Below, in pieces: positions 56,335-64,000 of a stretch of DNA of 64,000 nucleotides. The translations under genes and the position numbers were made by a program. The stretch comes from Lutibacter sp. (GTDB lineage Bacteria; Bacteroidota; Bacteroidia; Flavobacteriales; Flavobacteriaceae): positions 372,001 through 436,000 of the forward strand of contig NZ_JAEINV010000001.1 in the NCBI RefSeq assembly GCF_016342705.1, read 5' to 3'. The notes under the pieces are model-generated. The model was given only the letters and a program-made list of their open reading frames with translations, made no database searches and was not told the origin of the DNA. How positions within the stretch are numbered: position 1 is the stretch's first letter; every line of letters starts with the position of its first letter.

Positions 56335-57465
56335 TTAATTGTTAATTTTAACAAAATCACCAGCTTTTACAATTCTAGCGCCTTTGTCTACCAACGTGTC
56401 AGTAGCTTCTAAACCTGCTGTAATAAATACTTCGTGGTTGTATTCTTTTAATATTGTGATTAACTTTTTAATAACCACATTTTCATTGTTTTCAGTTTTT
56501 AATGTAAACACATAATCGTTTCCTTTCTGATCTTTTTGCACTAAAGTTGAAGGAATTACCAAACCTTCTTGTTTAAAGTCAACAATTTTTAAATCAGCTA
56601 AAAGGTTAGGTTTAATAGTGTTGTCTTTATTCGGGATATTAATACGCGCTTTAAAACTTCTGTTATCTGGATTGATATAATTTCCAATTTGAGAAATTTT
56701 AGATTCCACTTCTTTTTCAATTGATGGGAAGTTTAAAATAGTTTCAGTACCAATTTTTACAACAGGTAAATACGTTTCAGTTACATCTGCTTCAATATAA
56801 ACATTGTCTAAGTTTAATAAACGTACAGTAGGTGTTTGTGGACTTGTTAATTCGCCAATTCTAGGGAAAACTTCATCTACAATTCCGCCAAAAGGAGCAA
56901 TAATTTTCATTTTTCTAGCCTGTGTTTTTAACGAAGCTAAATTGTTTTCTAAACTTTCTTTTTGCGCTTTTGCTTGTAAATATTGCATTTCTGAACCAAT
57001 TTTTTGATCCCATAAACGTTTTTGACGATCAAAAGTAGTTTTTGCTAAATTTAACTGTGTTGTTAATTCGGCAATGCTATTTTTAATGGCGCTATCATCT
57101 AATTGAATTAATGTTTGTCCAGCAGAAACTTTTTGACCTTCTTTAACGTAAATAGCTGTTACGGTTCCGCCCATTTCTGGTCTTATTTCAATGTTTTTAT
57201 CAGCCTGAACTACACCTTGTATTTCAATATAATGTTTAAAAACTTCTGTTTTAACTGGTAAAACAGTAACAACATGTAATTTTCTTGTAGTGTCTAATTT
57301 AGAAAGTTTGTCTTCAACAATTTTTAGTTGTTGGTTTAAACTATCAATCTGATTTATTAATGTATTTTTTTCAGAATTTAAATCTGAAATAGATGTTTTT
57401 TTAATTTCTTCTCCGCAAGAAATAAGAACTGTTGCTGCTATAAAAAGTAATATTATATTTTTCAT
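56335..57465 (-). CDS. RND efflux periplasmic adaptor lipoprotein
   Basis: 376 residues. Signal peptide ends LISC (Cys17), followed by a coiled-coil pair of heptads (NSEKNTLINQIDSLNQQLKIVEDKLSKLD), a barrel-sandwich lipoyl half IEIRPEMGGTVTAIYVKEGQKVSAGQTLIQLDD (about 98-130), the alpha hairpin, the second lipoyl half and the beta-barrel (about 230-300). It links the permease to the TolC-like pore. 12 bases after the TolC gene. Confidence 0.94.
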   Translation of the reverse strand: MKNIILLFIAATVLISCGEEIKKTSISDLNSEKNTLINQIDSLNQQLKIVEDKLSKLDTTRKLHVVTVLPVKTEVFKHYIEIQGVVQADKNIEIRPEMGGTVTAIYVKEGQKVSAGQTLIQLDDSAIKNSIAELTTQLNLAKTTFDRQKRLWDQKIGSEMQYLQAKAQKESLENNLASLKTQARKMKIIAPFGGIVDEVFPRIGELTSPQTPTVRLLNLDNVYIEADVTETYLPVVKIGTETILNFPSIEKEVESKISQIGNYINPDNRSFKARINIPNKDNTIKPNLLADLKIVDFKQEGLVIPSTLVQKDQKGNDYVFTLKTENNENVVIKKLITILKEYNHEVFITAGLEATDTLVDKGARIVKAGDFVKINN

Positions 57466-57477
57466 GTTGTTTGATTT

Positions 57478-58821
57478 CTAGTTGTTAATTGGTATGTTTA
57501 ATGCATTATCTAAAGCTGCTTTGTTTGCAATTAATTGCAGCATGTTTTGTAAATAATTTTGTTGCATTGTGTATAATTGTCTTTGTGCCTCAGAAAGTTC
57601 AAAACTGGTAGAAAGTCCTTCAAAAAACTTAATTTGTTGTTTTTTCTCTATACGTTCCGCTAATGCTAAATTTTGCTTAGAAGTTTCAAATTCTTCAACG
57701 CTAAATTTGTACTCTGTTTTTGCAGAAGCTAATTGCAATTGTAATTTTTGTTCAGTTTCTGTAAGGTTTGTTTTAGCTTTATCTAATTCAATTTTAGCCT
57801 GTTGAGTTCTAGAACTTCTGGCTAAACTACTGAAAATAGGAATGTTTAAGCTAACACCCAACAAAGAAGAATCGAACCATTTTTGATCTTTTTTTGTAAA
57901 ATCAAATTCTTGTCCATATCCTGCGTAACCAAAGTTTAAAAAACTACTTAATGTTGGTAATGCTTTGCTTTGTTCTAGTCTTACTAAAAGTTCATTAGCT
58001 CTTTCGTTGTTTTTTGCAATTTTAAAATCTATATGATTTTCAATAGATAAATCATTAGAAAGCAATTCTAAATCTAAATTTTCTTGGGCAAGTTTGTTTA
58101 AATTATCTGTTAATGTTAATGCTGTATTTATATCGGTTCCTAACGTAATGTTTAACATTTTGTAGGCGATGTTTTTCAAGTTTTTTGTTTTAGATAACTG
58201 ACTTTTTATAGATGCCAAAGTAATTTGTAATTGCTCTATACTTTCTTCTTCGGCCAAACCATTTTTATAAATCTCAATAGTTTCATCTAAGTTTTTTTGA
58301 AGTGTCGCTATATTTTTTTCCAAAATCTGCACACTTTCTTCACTTAAAAGTACGTTTCCGTAAGCATTAATTACTGCTTCTCTAATACCTAATTCCGTTT
58401 TTTCTTTGGCATTTTCGGAAATTTTTAAATAGGTTTTGGCAGATTGTAATCCAACTAAATAAGAGCCATCAAAAATTAACTGATTTAAAGTAGCGGTAGC
58501 ATTCATATTATGTTTTGTTCCAAAAGAAACTTCTGAAAATTCTCCTGCATTTCCACCAAAAAATTCAGCAGGAATTAAGGATACTTGTTGTTTTATCCAA
58601 TTTTGATAATCTATTGTTGCGCTAATTTGTGGAAGTCCCATAGTGGTAGTTTCCCACCTTTTTAATTTGGCAGCATCAATATCTCTAGTGGCATTTATGC
58701 TTGCATAACTATTTTTTAGAGCATAATCAATAGCTTGTTCAAGCGATAGCGAAATGCTTTCCTGTGAATTAATATGAACACTACAAAGTATTCCAATTAG
58801 TAGTAATATTGTTTTTTTCAT
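57478..58821 (-). CDS. TolC-family outer-membrane efflux protein
   Basis: 447 residues with signal peptide MKKTILLLIGILCSVHINSQ and two tandem repeats of long helices with short strands (first QAIDYALKNSYASINATRDIDAAKLKRWET, second RANELLVRLEQSKALPTLS), as in TolC. It forms the outer-membrane exit duct. It begins 3 bases after the tetR stop. Confidence 0.94.
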   Translation of the reverse strand: MKKTILLLIGILCSVHINSQESISLSLEQAIDYALKNSYASINATRDIDAAKLKRWETTTMGLPQISATIDYQNWIKQQVSLIPAEFFGGNAGEFSEVSFGTKHNMNATATLNQLIFDGSYLVGLQSAKTYLKISENAKEKTELGIREAVINAYGNVLLSEESVQILEKNIATLQKNLDETIEIYKNGLAEEESIEQLQITLASIKSQLSKTKNLKNIAYKMLNITLGTDINTALTLTDNLNKLAQENLDLELLSNDLSIENHIDFKIAKNNERANELLVRLEQSKALPTLSSFLNFGYAGYGQEFDFTKKDQKWFDSSLLGVSLNIPIFSSLARSSRTQQAKIELDKAKTNLTETEQKLQLQLASAKTEYKFSVEEFETSKQNLALAERIEKKQQIKFFEGLSTSFELSEAQRQLYTMQQNYLQNMLQLIANKAALDNALNIPINN

Positions 58822-58824
58822 TAT

Positions 58825-59430
58825 TTAATTTGCGTTTTGTTCAAGTTGTTGTTCTAGTATTTTAATTCCTTTTTCAGTTGAAATTGCTCTTGTGTGATAT
58901 TCTAAGGCCTTTAACTCTAGGTTGTTAATGGTGTTTTTGTTGTAATGATGTAAGTTAGTGTCATGCACGCTCATTACCAATGAAAAATAGAATTTTGTAA
59001 TTATTTCAATTTCAATATCTTTTCTGTATAAACCTTCATTTATTCCTTTTATAATATTTTTCTGAATACAATCTTTAAACATGCAAAATTCATCTGCCAT
59101 TAATTTATGATACGTTTTTGGATAATATTTTTGAAGCTGATACATTGGTGAATCATCACTATTTTTTAATAAATCTTTAAAAGCATTTTTAATTTCAAAA
59201 TTTTCTTCAATGGCGTTAAACCCTTTTTCACAAATACATGAAACTGAGTTATGAATAAGTTCATGTAAATGAGATATTGATTCATCAACCAGCTCTTCTT
59301 TATTGCTGAAGTATTTATAAATAGTCTTTTTTGAAATACCTAGTTCATTGGCAATATCATCCATAGTAACACTTTTAAAACCAAATTTTAAAAATATTTC
59401 TCCAGATTTTTGTAATATATTTTCTTTCAT
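58825..59430 (-). CDS. TetR-family regulator of the efflux operon
   Basis: 201 residues with an N-terminal helix-turn-helix: FGFKSVTMDDIANELGISKKTIYKYFSNKEELV (about 17-49). The C-terminal ligand domain has unrelated sequence rich in Cys, Tyr and Asn. First gene of the operon with TolC, adaptor and pump, 3 bases before TolC; probably an autorepressor. A 28-base inverted repeat lies at its promoter. Confidence 0.95.
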   Translation of the reverse strand: MKENILQKSGEIFLKFGFKSVTMDDIANELGISKKTIYKYFSNKEELVDESISHLHELIHNSVSCICEKGFNAIEENFEIKNAFKDLLKNSDDSPMYQLQKYYPKTYHKLMADEFCMFKDCIQKNIIKGINEGLYRKDIEIEIITKFYFSLVMSVHDTNLHHYNKNTINNLELKALEYHTRAISTEKGIKILEQQLEQNAN

Positions 59431-59459
59431 ACTTTCAATTTAATATAAAATTGCGGGTG

Positions 59460-59500
59460 CAAATATACGCAAGGAAACTTAAGAAACAAAAATAGTTTCC
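59460..59500 (-). promoter_or_regulatory. Promoter and operator of the tetR-efflux operon
   Basis: Minus-strand TTTG (59490-59487), 19 bases, TATATTTG (59467-59460): a perfect match to the consensus. The inverted repeat GGAAACT-N14-AGTTTCC (59473-59500) encloses the distal box, so binding there would block polymerase. Start codon 30 bases further on. Confidence 0.65.
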
Positions 59501-59591
59501 ATTGTTTTAACAATTTAATAACATTCAAAAAAATAGTTGAATTATTAATTGTAAAAATGAAATCTGTATTTTTACAAAAAAATATAATTAC

Positions 59592-60563
59592 ATGAACATT
59601 GAAGATACCTATAAGGAAGATTTTTTAGTCTATTTAAATGAAACAATTAAAATTAAAGAGCCTAAAAATTTATATGAACCAATTCATTATATTTTACAAA
59701 TAGGAGGTAAGCGTTTACGACCAATTTTAACTTTAATGACGTGTGATATTTTAAACGGAAATGTAAAAAATGCTTTTGACGCTGCATTTGCGGTGGAAGT
59801 ATTTCATAATTTCACTTTAATTCATGATGATATTATGGATAGCGCACCTATTAGAAGAGGCAAAGAAACGGTTCACATTAAATGGAATGTAAATACGGGA
59901 ATATTGTCGGGTGATGCAATGATGATTTTAGCATATCAATGTTTTGAAAATTATGAGCCGTTTATTTATAAAAAACTATTAAAACTATTTAACCAAACAG
60001 CTTTAGAAGTTTGTGAAGGACAACAATTAGATGTAGATTTTGAAGTTAGAAAGGATGTAACCATTGCTGAATACGTTAAAATGATAACTTATAAGACATC
60101 CGTTTTAGTGGCTGCGGCAATGAAAATGGGTGCAATAATTGCAGAAGTTAGTGATGAAGAAGCTGATAAAATTTATGATTTTGGATTGAATTTAGGTATC
60201 GCATTTCAATTACAAGATGATTATTTAGATACTTTTGGAGATGCAGCAACTTTTGGGAAACAAATAGGTGGAGATATTCTAGAGAATAAAAAAACATTTT
60301 TATATCTAAAAGCCATTGAAGTTTGTAATATTGAAGATAAAAATTTGCTTTTAAACTTATATAAATCAAAAGATGTTGATGACTCAAAAGTAGAGAAAGT
60401 GACTAATATTTTTGTTGAAAATAAAATTTCTGAACGTACCATAAATGAAATTGAAAACTACACAAATAAAGCATTTGAAACATTAGAAACGTTGTTAATA
60501 TCAGAAGAGAAAAAAGAAATTCTTAGAAATTTTGGAAGTAGTTTAATGAAACGCAGTTTATAA
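59592..60563 (+). CDS. Polyprenyl diphosphate synthase
   Basis: Trans-isoprenyl diphosphate synthase, 323 residues. First Asp-rich motif LIHDDIMDSAPIRRGKETVH (about 77-96), GGKRLRPILTLMTC, second Asp motif QLQDDYLDTFGDA (about 210-222) and KKTFLYLKA. It makes a precursor of quinones or undecaprenyl carrier; chain length cannot be assigned from residues I can see. The 115-residue gene follows by 2 bases. Confidence 0.93.
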   Translation: MNIEDTYKEDFLVYLNETIKIKEPKNLYEPIHYILQIGGKRLRPILTLMTCDILNGNVKNAFDAAFAVEVFHNFTLIHDDIMDSAPIRRGKETVHIKWNVNTGILSGDAMMILAYQCFENYEPFIYKKLLKLFNQTALEVCEGQQLDVDFEVRKDVTIAEYVKMITYKTSVLVAAAMKMGAIIAEVSDEEADKIYDFGLNLGIAFQLQDDYLDTFGDAATFGKQIGGDILENKKTFLYLKAIEVCNIEDKNLLLNLYKSKDVDDSKVEKVTNIFVENKISERTINEIENYTNKAFETLETLLISEEKKEILRNFGSSLMKRSL

Positions 60564-60565
60564 TT

Positions 60566-60913
60566 ATGTTAGCAGGGAAAAATTCTTTAGAACTATTAAA
60601 ATCAGTTGAAACTGAAAATTTAGTTGTTAAGTTAATAGAACAATTAAATAAAGATTTTCAGTTGGCAAATATTAATGAAGAATTTAAATTGAATATTTCA
60701 GTTCTTGAATTAAAGAATAATTTAGATAGTTTGTTATTGTATTTAATCACAAAAAAATATGATGATTATTTAAATCTTTTATACAGAATAGATGTTTCTG
60801 AAAAAGAAATGGCAACAATTAATAACAATAATTTAGTTGGAACCATTGAAAATATAACTTTTTTAGTTTTAAAAAGAGAATTTCAAAAAGTTTGGTTTAA
60901 AAATAGAACCTAA
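60566..60913 (+). CDS. Unknown 115-residue protein behind the prenyl synthase
   Basis: Not recognised by name. Mostly helical with many Leu, Asn, Glu and Lys; segments LKNNLDSLLLYLITKKYDDYLNLLYRIDVSEKEM (about 51-84) are highly amphipathic. No signal peptide or membrane helix. It starts 2 bases after the synthase and likely shares its message; it overlaps the convergent barrel gene by 17 bases. I recall similar short genes next to prenyl synthases in flavobacteria. Confidence 0.68.
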   Translation: MLAGKNSLELLKSVETENLVVKLIEQLNKDFQLANINEEFKLNISVLELKNNLDSLLLYLITKKYDDYLNLLYRIDVSEKEMATINNNNLVGTIENITFLVLKREFQKVWFKNRT

Positions 60914-61409
60914 AAACAGGTGTTAAGGCAGAAGGTTGTGTAATATTTTTAGTTTTATCATACAATAGATCATATCTTAAACCAACGGAGACATTCCCAG
61001 AAACATATTCAAGCCCTAAATAAAGCGCAGTTTGCCATTGAGAAAAACCTTCAGCATTATATTTTTGATTGATTTTCAACTCTTCTAATTCAGTAGATAA
61101 TTGCAGATAATTTATAGGTTTATATAAAACCAAAATGCTACCTCCAAATAAATTTGTGGTACTTCTATAAGCGGATTTATTTTTTATATATACATATGTA
61201 AGTCCTAGCCCTGCAGAGAATTCATCAGAAAAACCGTAAATAGCACTTGGTGAAATAGAAAATGTAGAATATGAACTTCCTAGGCCAATATTAAATCCAC
61301 CACCAAATCTAACATTTTCTAAAAAATTATTTGAAGTTGTGCTCTTTTGAGAAAAGGCATTCAAACTAGTTATAATAATTATAAACAATAAATAAGTAGT
61401 TTTGTGCAT
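60897..61409 (-). CDS. Small outer-membrane beta-barrel protein
   Basis: 170 residues from the ATG at 61409; a longer frame begins at 61517, inside the tRNA, and is rejected. Signal peptide MHKTTYLLFIIIITSLNAFSQ, then repeated amphipathic strands alternating hydrophobic and polar (FGGGFNIGLGSSYSTFSISP, SAGLGLTYVYIKNK, NVSVGLRYDLLYDK) and a terminal Phe (FRFYF), as in beta-barrels of about 8 strands. Function unknown, no close family that I can name. 3' end overlaps the neighbour by 17 bases. Confidence 0.78.
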   Translation of the reverse strand: MHKTTYLLFIIIITSLNAFSQKSTTSNNFLENVRFGGGFNIGLGSSYSTFSISPSAIYGFSDEFSAGLGLTYVYIKNKSAYRSTTNLFGGSILVLYKPINYLQLSTELEELKINQKYNAEGFSQWQTALYLGLEYVSGNVSVGLRYDLLYDKTKNITQPSALTPVFRFYF

Positions 61410-61466
61410 GTTACAAGCTTTAAGCGAATATAAAAAAATAATTGAAATAATTTTATAGGATAAATA

Positions 61467-61497
61467 TTGCGCATAAAGTAAATATGTATTATTTTTG
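61467..61497 (+). promoter_or_regulatory. tRNA promoter
   Basis: TTG (61467-61469), 20-base spacer and TATTTTTG (61490-61497). The tRNA begins 13 bases later, the expected distance for a stable RNA. Confidence 0.65.
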
Positions 61498-61509
61498 CGC
61501 CCAGTTTTA

Positions 61510-61583
61510 GGTCCCATAGCTCAGCTGGTTAGAGCATCTGACTCATAATCAGAGGGTCCTTGGTTCGAGCCCAAGTGGGACCA
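61510..61583 (+). tRNA. tRNA with CAU anticodon (Met, elongator)
   Basis: Full cloverleaf of 74 bases including discriminator A. The acceptor stem GGTCCCA pairs with TGGGACC, the D arm is GCTC..GAGC, the anticodon stem TCTGA/TCAGA holds loop CTCATAA with anticodon CAT, and the T loop is TTCGAGC. The 3' CCA is not encoded. CAU is shared by elongator Met and lysidine-modified Ile2; Met is preferred from its similarity to flavobacterial Met tRNAs that I recall, and initiator tRNA is excluded because the first pair is G-C. Confidence 0.93.
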
Positions 61584-61588
61584 CTTTT

Positions 61589-61620
61589 AAAAAGACTTTA
61601 CTTAGTTGTAGGGTCTTTTT
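61589..61620 (+). terminator. Rho-independent terminator after the tRNA
   Basis: Stem AAAAAGAC/GTCTTTTT extended by four weaker pairs, 8-base loop, then more T. It starts 5 bases after the tRNA. Confidence 0.82.
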
Positions 61621-61903
61621 TCATTTAAATATTGCTATTAGCTGAAAGGAATATTAAAAGAACAGTTTGCTTTTCATTGCGCACCAGTTATTGTTAAATT
61701 CCTGTATTTGGTCTAATTTATATAAATCTTCTTTTAAATTAATTAATTAGATTTATATTTGTAATGTAATAAAATATTGTTTTTAGCGTTTTTTATTTCA
61801 AGAAGATTTGAATAGTTATTTTTGTAATCAATTGAAATATAAATTATTAAAGTTTAATATTTATAATATTAATTATAATTTATTTGTAAATAAACCCCAA
61901 TAA
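61621..61903 (+). other. AT-rich noncoding stretch before the PID-CTERM gene
   Basis: With the tRNA terminator this is a 320-base region without a gene. I see no open frame of sense, no tRNA or riboswitch fold. Two boxes fit TAnnTTTG (TATATTTG at 61754-61761 and TATTTTTG at 61818-61825), either of which may drive the small gene at 61904; neither has a TTG at the proper distance. Confidence 0.45.
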
Positions 61904-62095
61904 ATGAAAAAAAAGAGTAACATATATATATTATGTTTTTTCTTTGTGTTTGTAAGTCTAGTAGGATATTCTAAAACTCCGCCTACCCCTATAGGTCCTC
62001 CAGCTGAACCAGGCTTGCCAATAGATGGAGGATTGTTTTACCTATTAATTTCAGGTGTGCTTTATGGTGTTTATGAATTGAAAAAGAAAAAATAA
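61904..62095 (+). CDS. PID-CTERM-like small secreted protein
   Basis: 63 residues: signal peptide (residues 1-23), a Pro/Gly stretch PPTPIGPPAEPGLPIDGG (26-43), one membrane helix (about 44-58) and a KKKK end. This order, with PID-G-G before the helix and a basic tail, is that of small proteins NCBI calls PID-CTERM protein-sorting domain proteins, as I recall; they are thought to be substrates of a protein-sorting system of the exosortase/sortase kind. The whole protein is little more than the sorting signal. Ends at the stop of the convergent ribE. Confidence 0.72.
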   Translation: MKKKSNIYILCFFFVFVSLVGYSKTPPTPIGPPAEPGLPIDGGLFYLLISGVLYGVYELKKKK

Positions 62096-62680
62096 TTATT
62101 TTTCTAATAGTCTAGCTACGTACTTACCAATTACATCAAATTCTAAATTAACACTAGTTCCAATTTTAAAAGTGTGAAAATTTGTATTTTCATAAGTGTA
62201 CGGAATAATTGCCACTGAAAATCTATTCTTTTTAGAATTTACAACGGTTAAACTTGTTCCGTTAATTGTTACAGAACCTTTTTCAATAGTTATATTGTTA
62301 TAAGAGTTATCATAGTCAAAATCAAAAAACCAACTACCATTTTGTTCAGTAACTGAAGTGCAAGTAGCAGTTTGATCTACATGTCCCTGGACAATATGGC
62401 CATCTAGTCTAGCTCCTAGAACCATAGCTCTTTCCAAATTTATTAAATCACCTACTTTAAGATCTTTAAAGTTAGATTTTTCAAGGGTTTCTTTAATGGC
62501 TGTTACAGTGTATTCATTCCCATTTATTTTTACAATTGTTAAGCAAACACCGTTGTGAGCAATACTTTGGTCTATTTTTAACTCATTTGTGAAATTACTA
62601 TCAATTGTTACGTGAATATTTTCACCTTCTTTAATTATATTTTTAACAGTACCTAAACTTTCAATAATACCTGTAAACAT
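62096..62680 (-). CDS. ribE: Riboflavin synthase alpha chain
   Basis: Dismutates two lumazine molecules to riboflavin. 194 residues in two similar barrels: N-terminal MFTGIIESLG with HNGVCLTI (about 42-49) and the second barrel GHIVQGHVDQTA (about 98-109) with GTSLTVVN. Normal length. Divergent from pdxA with 62 bases in between. No FMN riboswitch is visible. Confidence 0.96.
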   Translation of the reverse strand: MFTGIIESLGTVKNIIKEGENIHVTIDSNFTNELKIDQSIAHNGVCLTIVKINGNEYTVTAIKETLEKSNFKDLKVGDLINLERAMVLGARLDGHIVQGHVDQTATCTSVTEQNGSWFFDFDYDNSYNNITIEKGSVTINGTSLTVVNSKKNRFSVAIIPYTYENTNFHTFKIGTSVNLEFDVIGKYVARLLEK

Positions 62681-62701
62681 GTTTTTGTAAATTAAATTGA
62701 T

Positions 62702-62723
62702 TACTTTTGAAGTCTCAAAATTA
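62702..62723. promoter_or_regulatory. Divergent promoter boxes of ribE and pdxA
   Basis: TACTTTTG (62702-62709, plus strand) for pdxA and TAATTTTG (minus strand, 62723-62716) for ribE. The two back-to-back boxes share the 62-base gap; distal TTG elements are at poor distances. Confidence 0.4.
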
Positions 62724-62742
62724 AGAATAATTAACTTGTTTA

Positions 62743-63780
62743 ATGGACAAATTTGAAAAAATAAAATTAGGAATTTCTATAGGAGATTTTAATGGAATTG
62801 GCATAGAAATTATATTAAAAACATTTTTAGATAAAAGAATGTTAGATTTTTGTACACCTATTATATTCGGTTCAACAAAATTAATTTCTTTATGGCAAAA
62901 AAAAATCAATATCAATATACCTATTAATGGTATAAGAGAGGCAGACAAAGCAATTGAAGGGAAACTAAATGTTTTAAATTTATGGAAAGAAGATATTGAA
63001 GTTGATTTTGGAAATCCTACAAGTTCTTCTGGAGAATATGCATTTAAATCGCTGGAGGCGGCAACAAAAGCATTGAGCAATAGTGAAATTGATGTTTTAG
63101 TAACTGCACCAATCAATAAGGATAATATTCAGTCAGAAAATTTTAAATTTCCTGGGCATACGGAGTATTTAGAATCTCAATTAGAAGGAGAAAGTTTAAT
63201 GATTTTAATGTCTGACAATTTAAGAATTGGTTTAATTACAGGTCATATACCTGTTTCAAAAATATCAGAAACAATTACTTCAGACCTAATTCAAAAGAAG
63301 GTTGCTATTTTGCATCAAACGTTAATTGAAGATTTTGAAATATCTAAACCAAAAATTGCAATATTAGGGTTAAATCCACATTGTGGAGATAATGGAGTTA
63401 TTGGTACCGAAGATGATACAGTAATACGTCCAACCATTGCAAAAATTCAAGAAACTGGTAAAATTGTTTATGGTCCGTATGCTGCAGATAGCTTTTTTGG
63501 GTCTGGTAATTACAAAAATTTTGATGCTATTTTGGCCATGTACCATGACCAAGGTTTAGCACCGTTTAAAACGCTGGCATTTGGTGGAGGTGTTAATTTT
63601 ACTGCAGGTTTAAATAAAATTAGAACGTCGCCAGATCACGGAACTGCTTATGAATTAGCAGGAAAAGATAAAGCGAATATAAACTCATTTAAAGAGGCTG
63701 TTTTTAGTGCTATTCAAATTTTTAGAACCAGAAGTGAATATAAAAGTTTGACAGAAAACGTGTTAAAAATTTCTAATTAA
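62743..63780 (+). CDS. pdxA: 4-hydroxythreonine-4-phosphate dehydrogenase
   Basis: Vitamin B6 pathway enzyme (DXP-dependent route). 345 residues with TAPINKDNIQ (about 125-134), FPGHTEYLES (metal His about 141), AMYHDQGLAPFKTLAFG (about 265-281) and TSPDHGTAYELAG (about 291-303), all typical metal and substrate sites. Full length. Divergent from ribE. Confidence 0.96.
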   Translation: MDKFEKIKLGISIGDFNGIGIEIILKTFLDKRMLDFCTPIIFGSTKLISLWQKKININIPINGIREADKAIEGKLNVLNLWKEDIEVDFGNPTSSSGEYAFKSLEAATKALSNSEIDVLVTAPINKDNIQSENFKFPGHTEYLESQLEGESLMILMSDNLRIGLITGHIPVSKISETITSDLIQKKVAILHQTLIEDFEISKPKIAILGLNPHCGDNGVIGTEDDTVIRPTIAKIQETGKIVYGPYAADSFFGSGNYKNFDAILAMYHDQGLAPFKTLAFGGGVNFTAGLNKIRTSPDHGTAYELAGKDKANINSFKEAVFSAIQIFRTRSEYKSLTENVLKISN

Positions 63781-63834
63781 AAATAAAAACAATAAATTTT
63801 CAAAAATAATTTTATAATAGTATTTATAATTTTA

Positions 63835-63842
63835 TATCTTTG
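63835..63842 (+). promoter_or_regulatory. Candidate -7 box of the DUF177 gene
   Basis: TATCTTTGC, 22 bases before the start codon at 63865. No distal TTG in range. Confidence 0.5.
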
Positions 63843-63864
63843 CACGCTCAAATTGAAGTTCTAA

Positions 63865-64000
63865 ATGAAAGATTTAAAAGAGTTTGATATTTCTTTTATC
63901 GGATTAAAGGAAGGTTATCATCAGTTTGAATATATAATTAATAATAAGTTCTTTGATTTTTTTAAATACGATGAATTTAATGATTCAAATGTAAAAGTTG
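63865..64000 (+). CDS. DUF177 (YceD-like) protein, 3' end outside window
   Basis: 45 residues are visible from the ATG at 63865: MKDLKEFDISFIGLKEGYHQ, then FEYIINNKFFDFFKYDEFND. This opening (short Asp/Glu-rich start, then I-x-F-x-G-L-K-x-G-x-H-x-F) is that of flavobacterial DUF177/YceD proteins, which usually lie before rpmF (ribosomal protein L32), just beyond the window. Reading frame remains open to the end. Confidence 0.75.
   Translation, partial: MKDLKEFDISFIGLKEGYHQFEYIINNKFFDFFKYDEFNDSNVKV

Noticed and set aside
61410-61517. N-terminal extension of the beta-barrel protein
   Set aside because: It would run antisense through the tRNA and its promoter; the ATG at 61409 opens a proper signal peptide.
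62681-62742. FMN riboswitch before ribE
   Set aside because: 62 bases are too short for the element and no conserved core is visible.

Overview
The window comes from a member of the Bacteroidota, most likely the marine Flavobacteriaceae. It is AT-rich. Upstream regions repeatedly carry the Bacteroidota/Flavobacterium promoter (TTG or TTTG about 17-21 bases before TAnnTTTG) and Shine-Dalgarno sequences are scarce. Gene order is also flavobacterial (ftsX, DUF3098, uppP, truB; nosZ clade II cluster; SDR-type threonine dehydrogenase). I cannot name the genus. There are no insertion sequences, phage genes or CRISPR arrays: this looks like core chromosome.

Layout. 1-1453: end of a Gfo/Idh/MocA oxidoreductase gene and an AlkB-type dioxygenase. 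1450-11646 (minus): a respiratory complex I operon, nuoABCDHIJKLMN plus a 108-residue unknown; nuoE, nuoF and nuoG are absent. 11794-15188: 2-oxoacid:ferredoxin oxidoreductase (korA, korB) and a divergent 2[4Fe-4S] ferredoxin. 15255-28470: housekeeping and envelope genes (lepA, dusB, katG, a LolC/E-type permease, rbfA, ftsX, uppP, truB). 28472-29607: an unknown conserved protein and a thioredoxin-like protein. 29848-36943: a clade II nitrous oxide reductase operon (fasciclin lipoprotein, cytochrome c lipoprotein, nosZ, a four-helix membrane protein, nosL, nosD, nosF, nosY). 37003-39704: Bax-inhibitor-like protein, meaB, HAD phosphatase. 39908-49434 (minus): an eight-gene methylmalonyl-CoA operon with mutase, epimerase, a Na+-pumping decarboxylase and a CoA-transferase. 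49698-52799: threonine dehydrogenase, small lipoproteins, recX, cupin. 52885-59430: TetR-controlled RND efflux operon. 59592-64000: prenyl synthase, a tRNA with CAU anticodon, a PID-CTERM-like small protein, riboflavin synthase, pdxA and the start of a DUF177 gene.

How the genes fit together. The gene set describes a facultative marine heterotroph. Kor makes reduced ferredoxin, and a complex I without its NADH module is the obvious ferredoxin-to-quinone route. N2O is a terminal acceptor through NosZ. The succinate/propionate branch is complete here from mutase to Na+ pump. The most notable regulatory observation is a near-identical 20-bp palindrome (ATGA-N6-TCATATT core) placed exactly 19 bases before a TAnnTTTG box both upstream of the nos operon and upstream of the methylmalonyl-CoA operon. 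It has Crp/Fnr-family form and suggests that one regulator joins N2O respiration to Na+-coupled propionate metabolism. A weaker copy lies before the ferredoxin gene.
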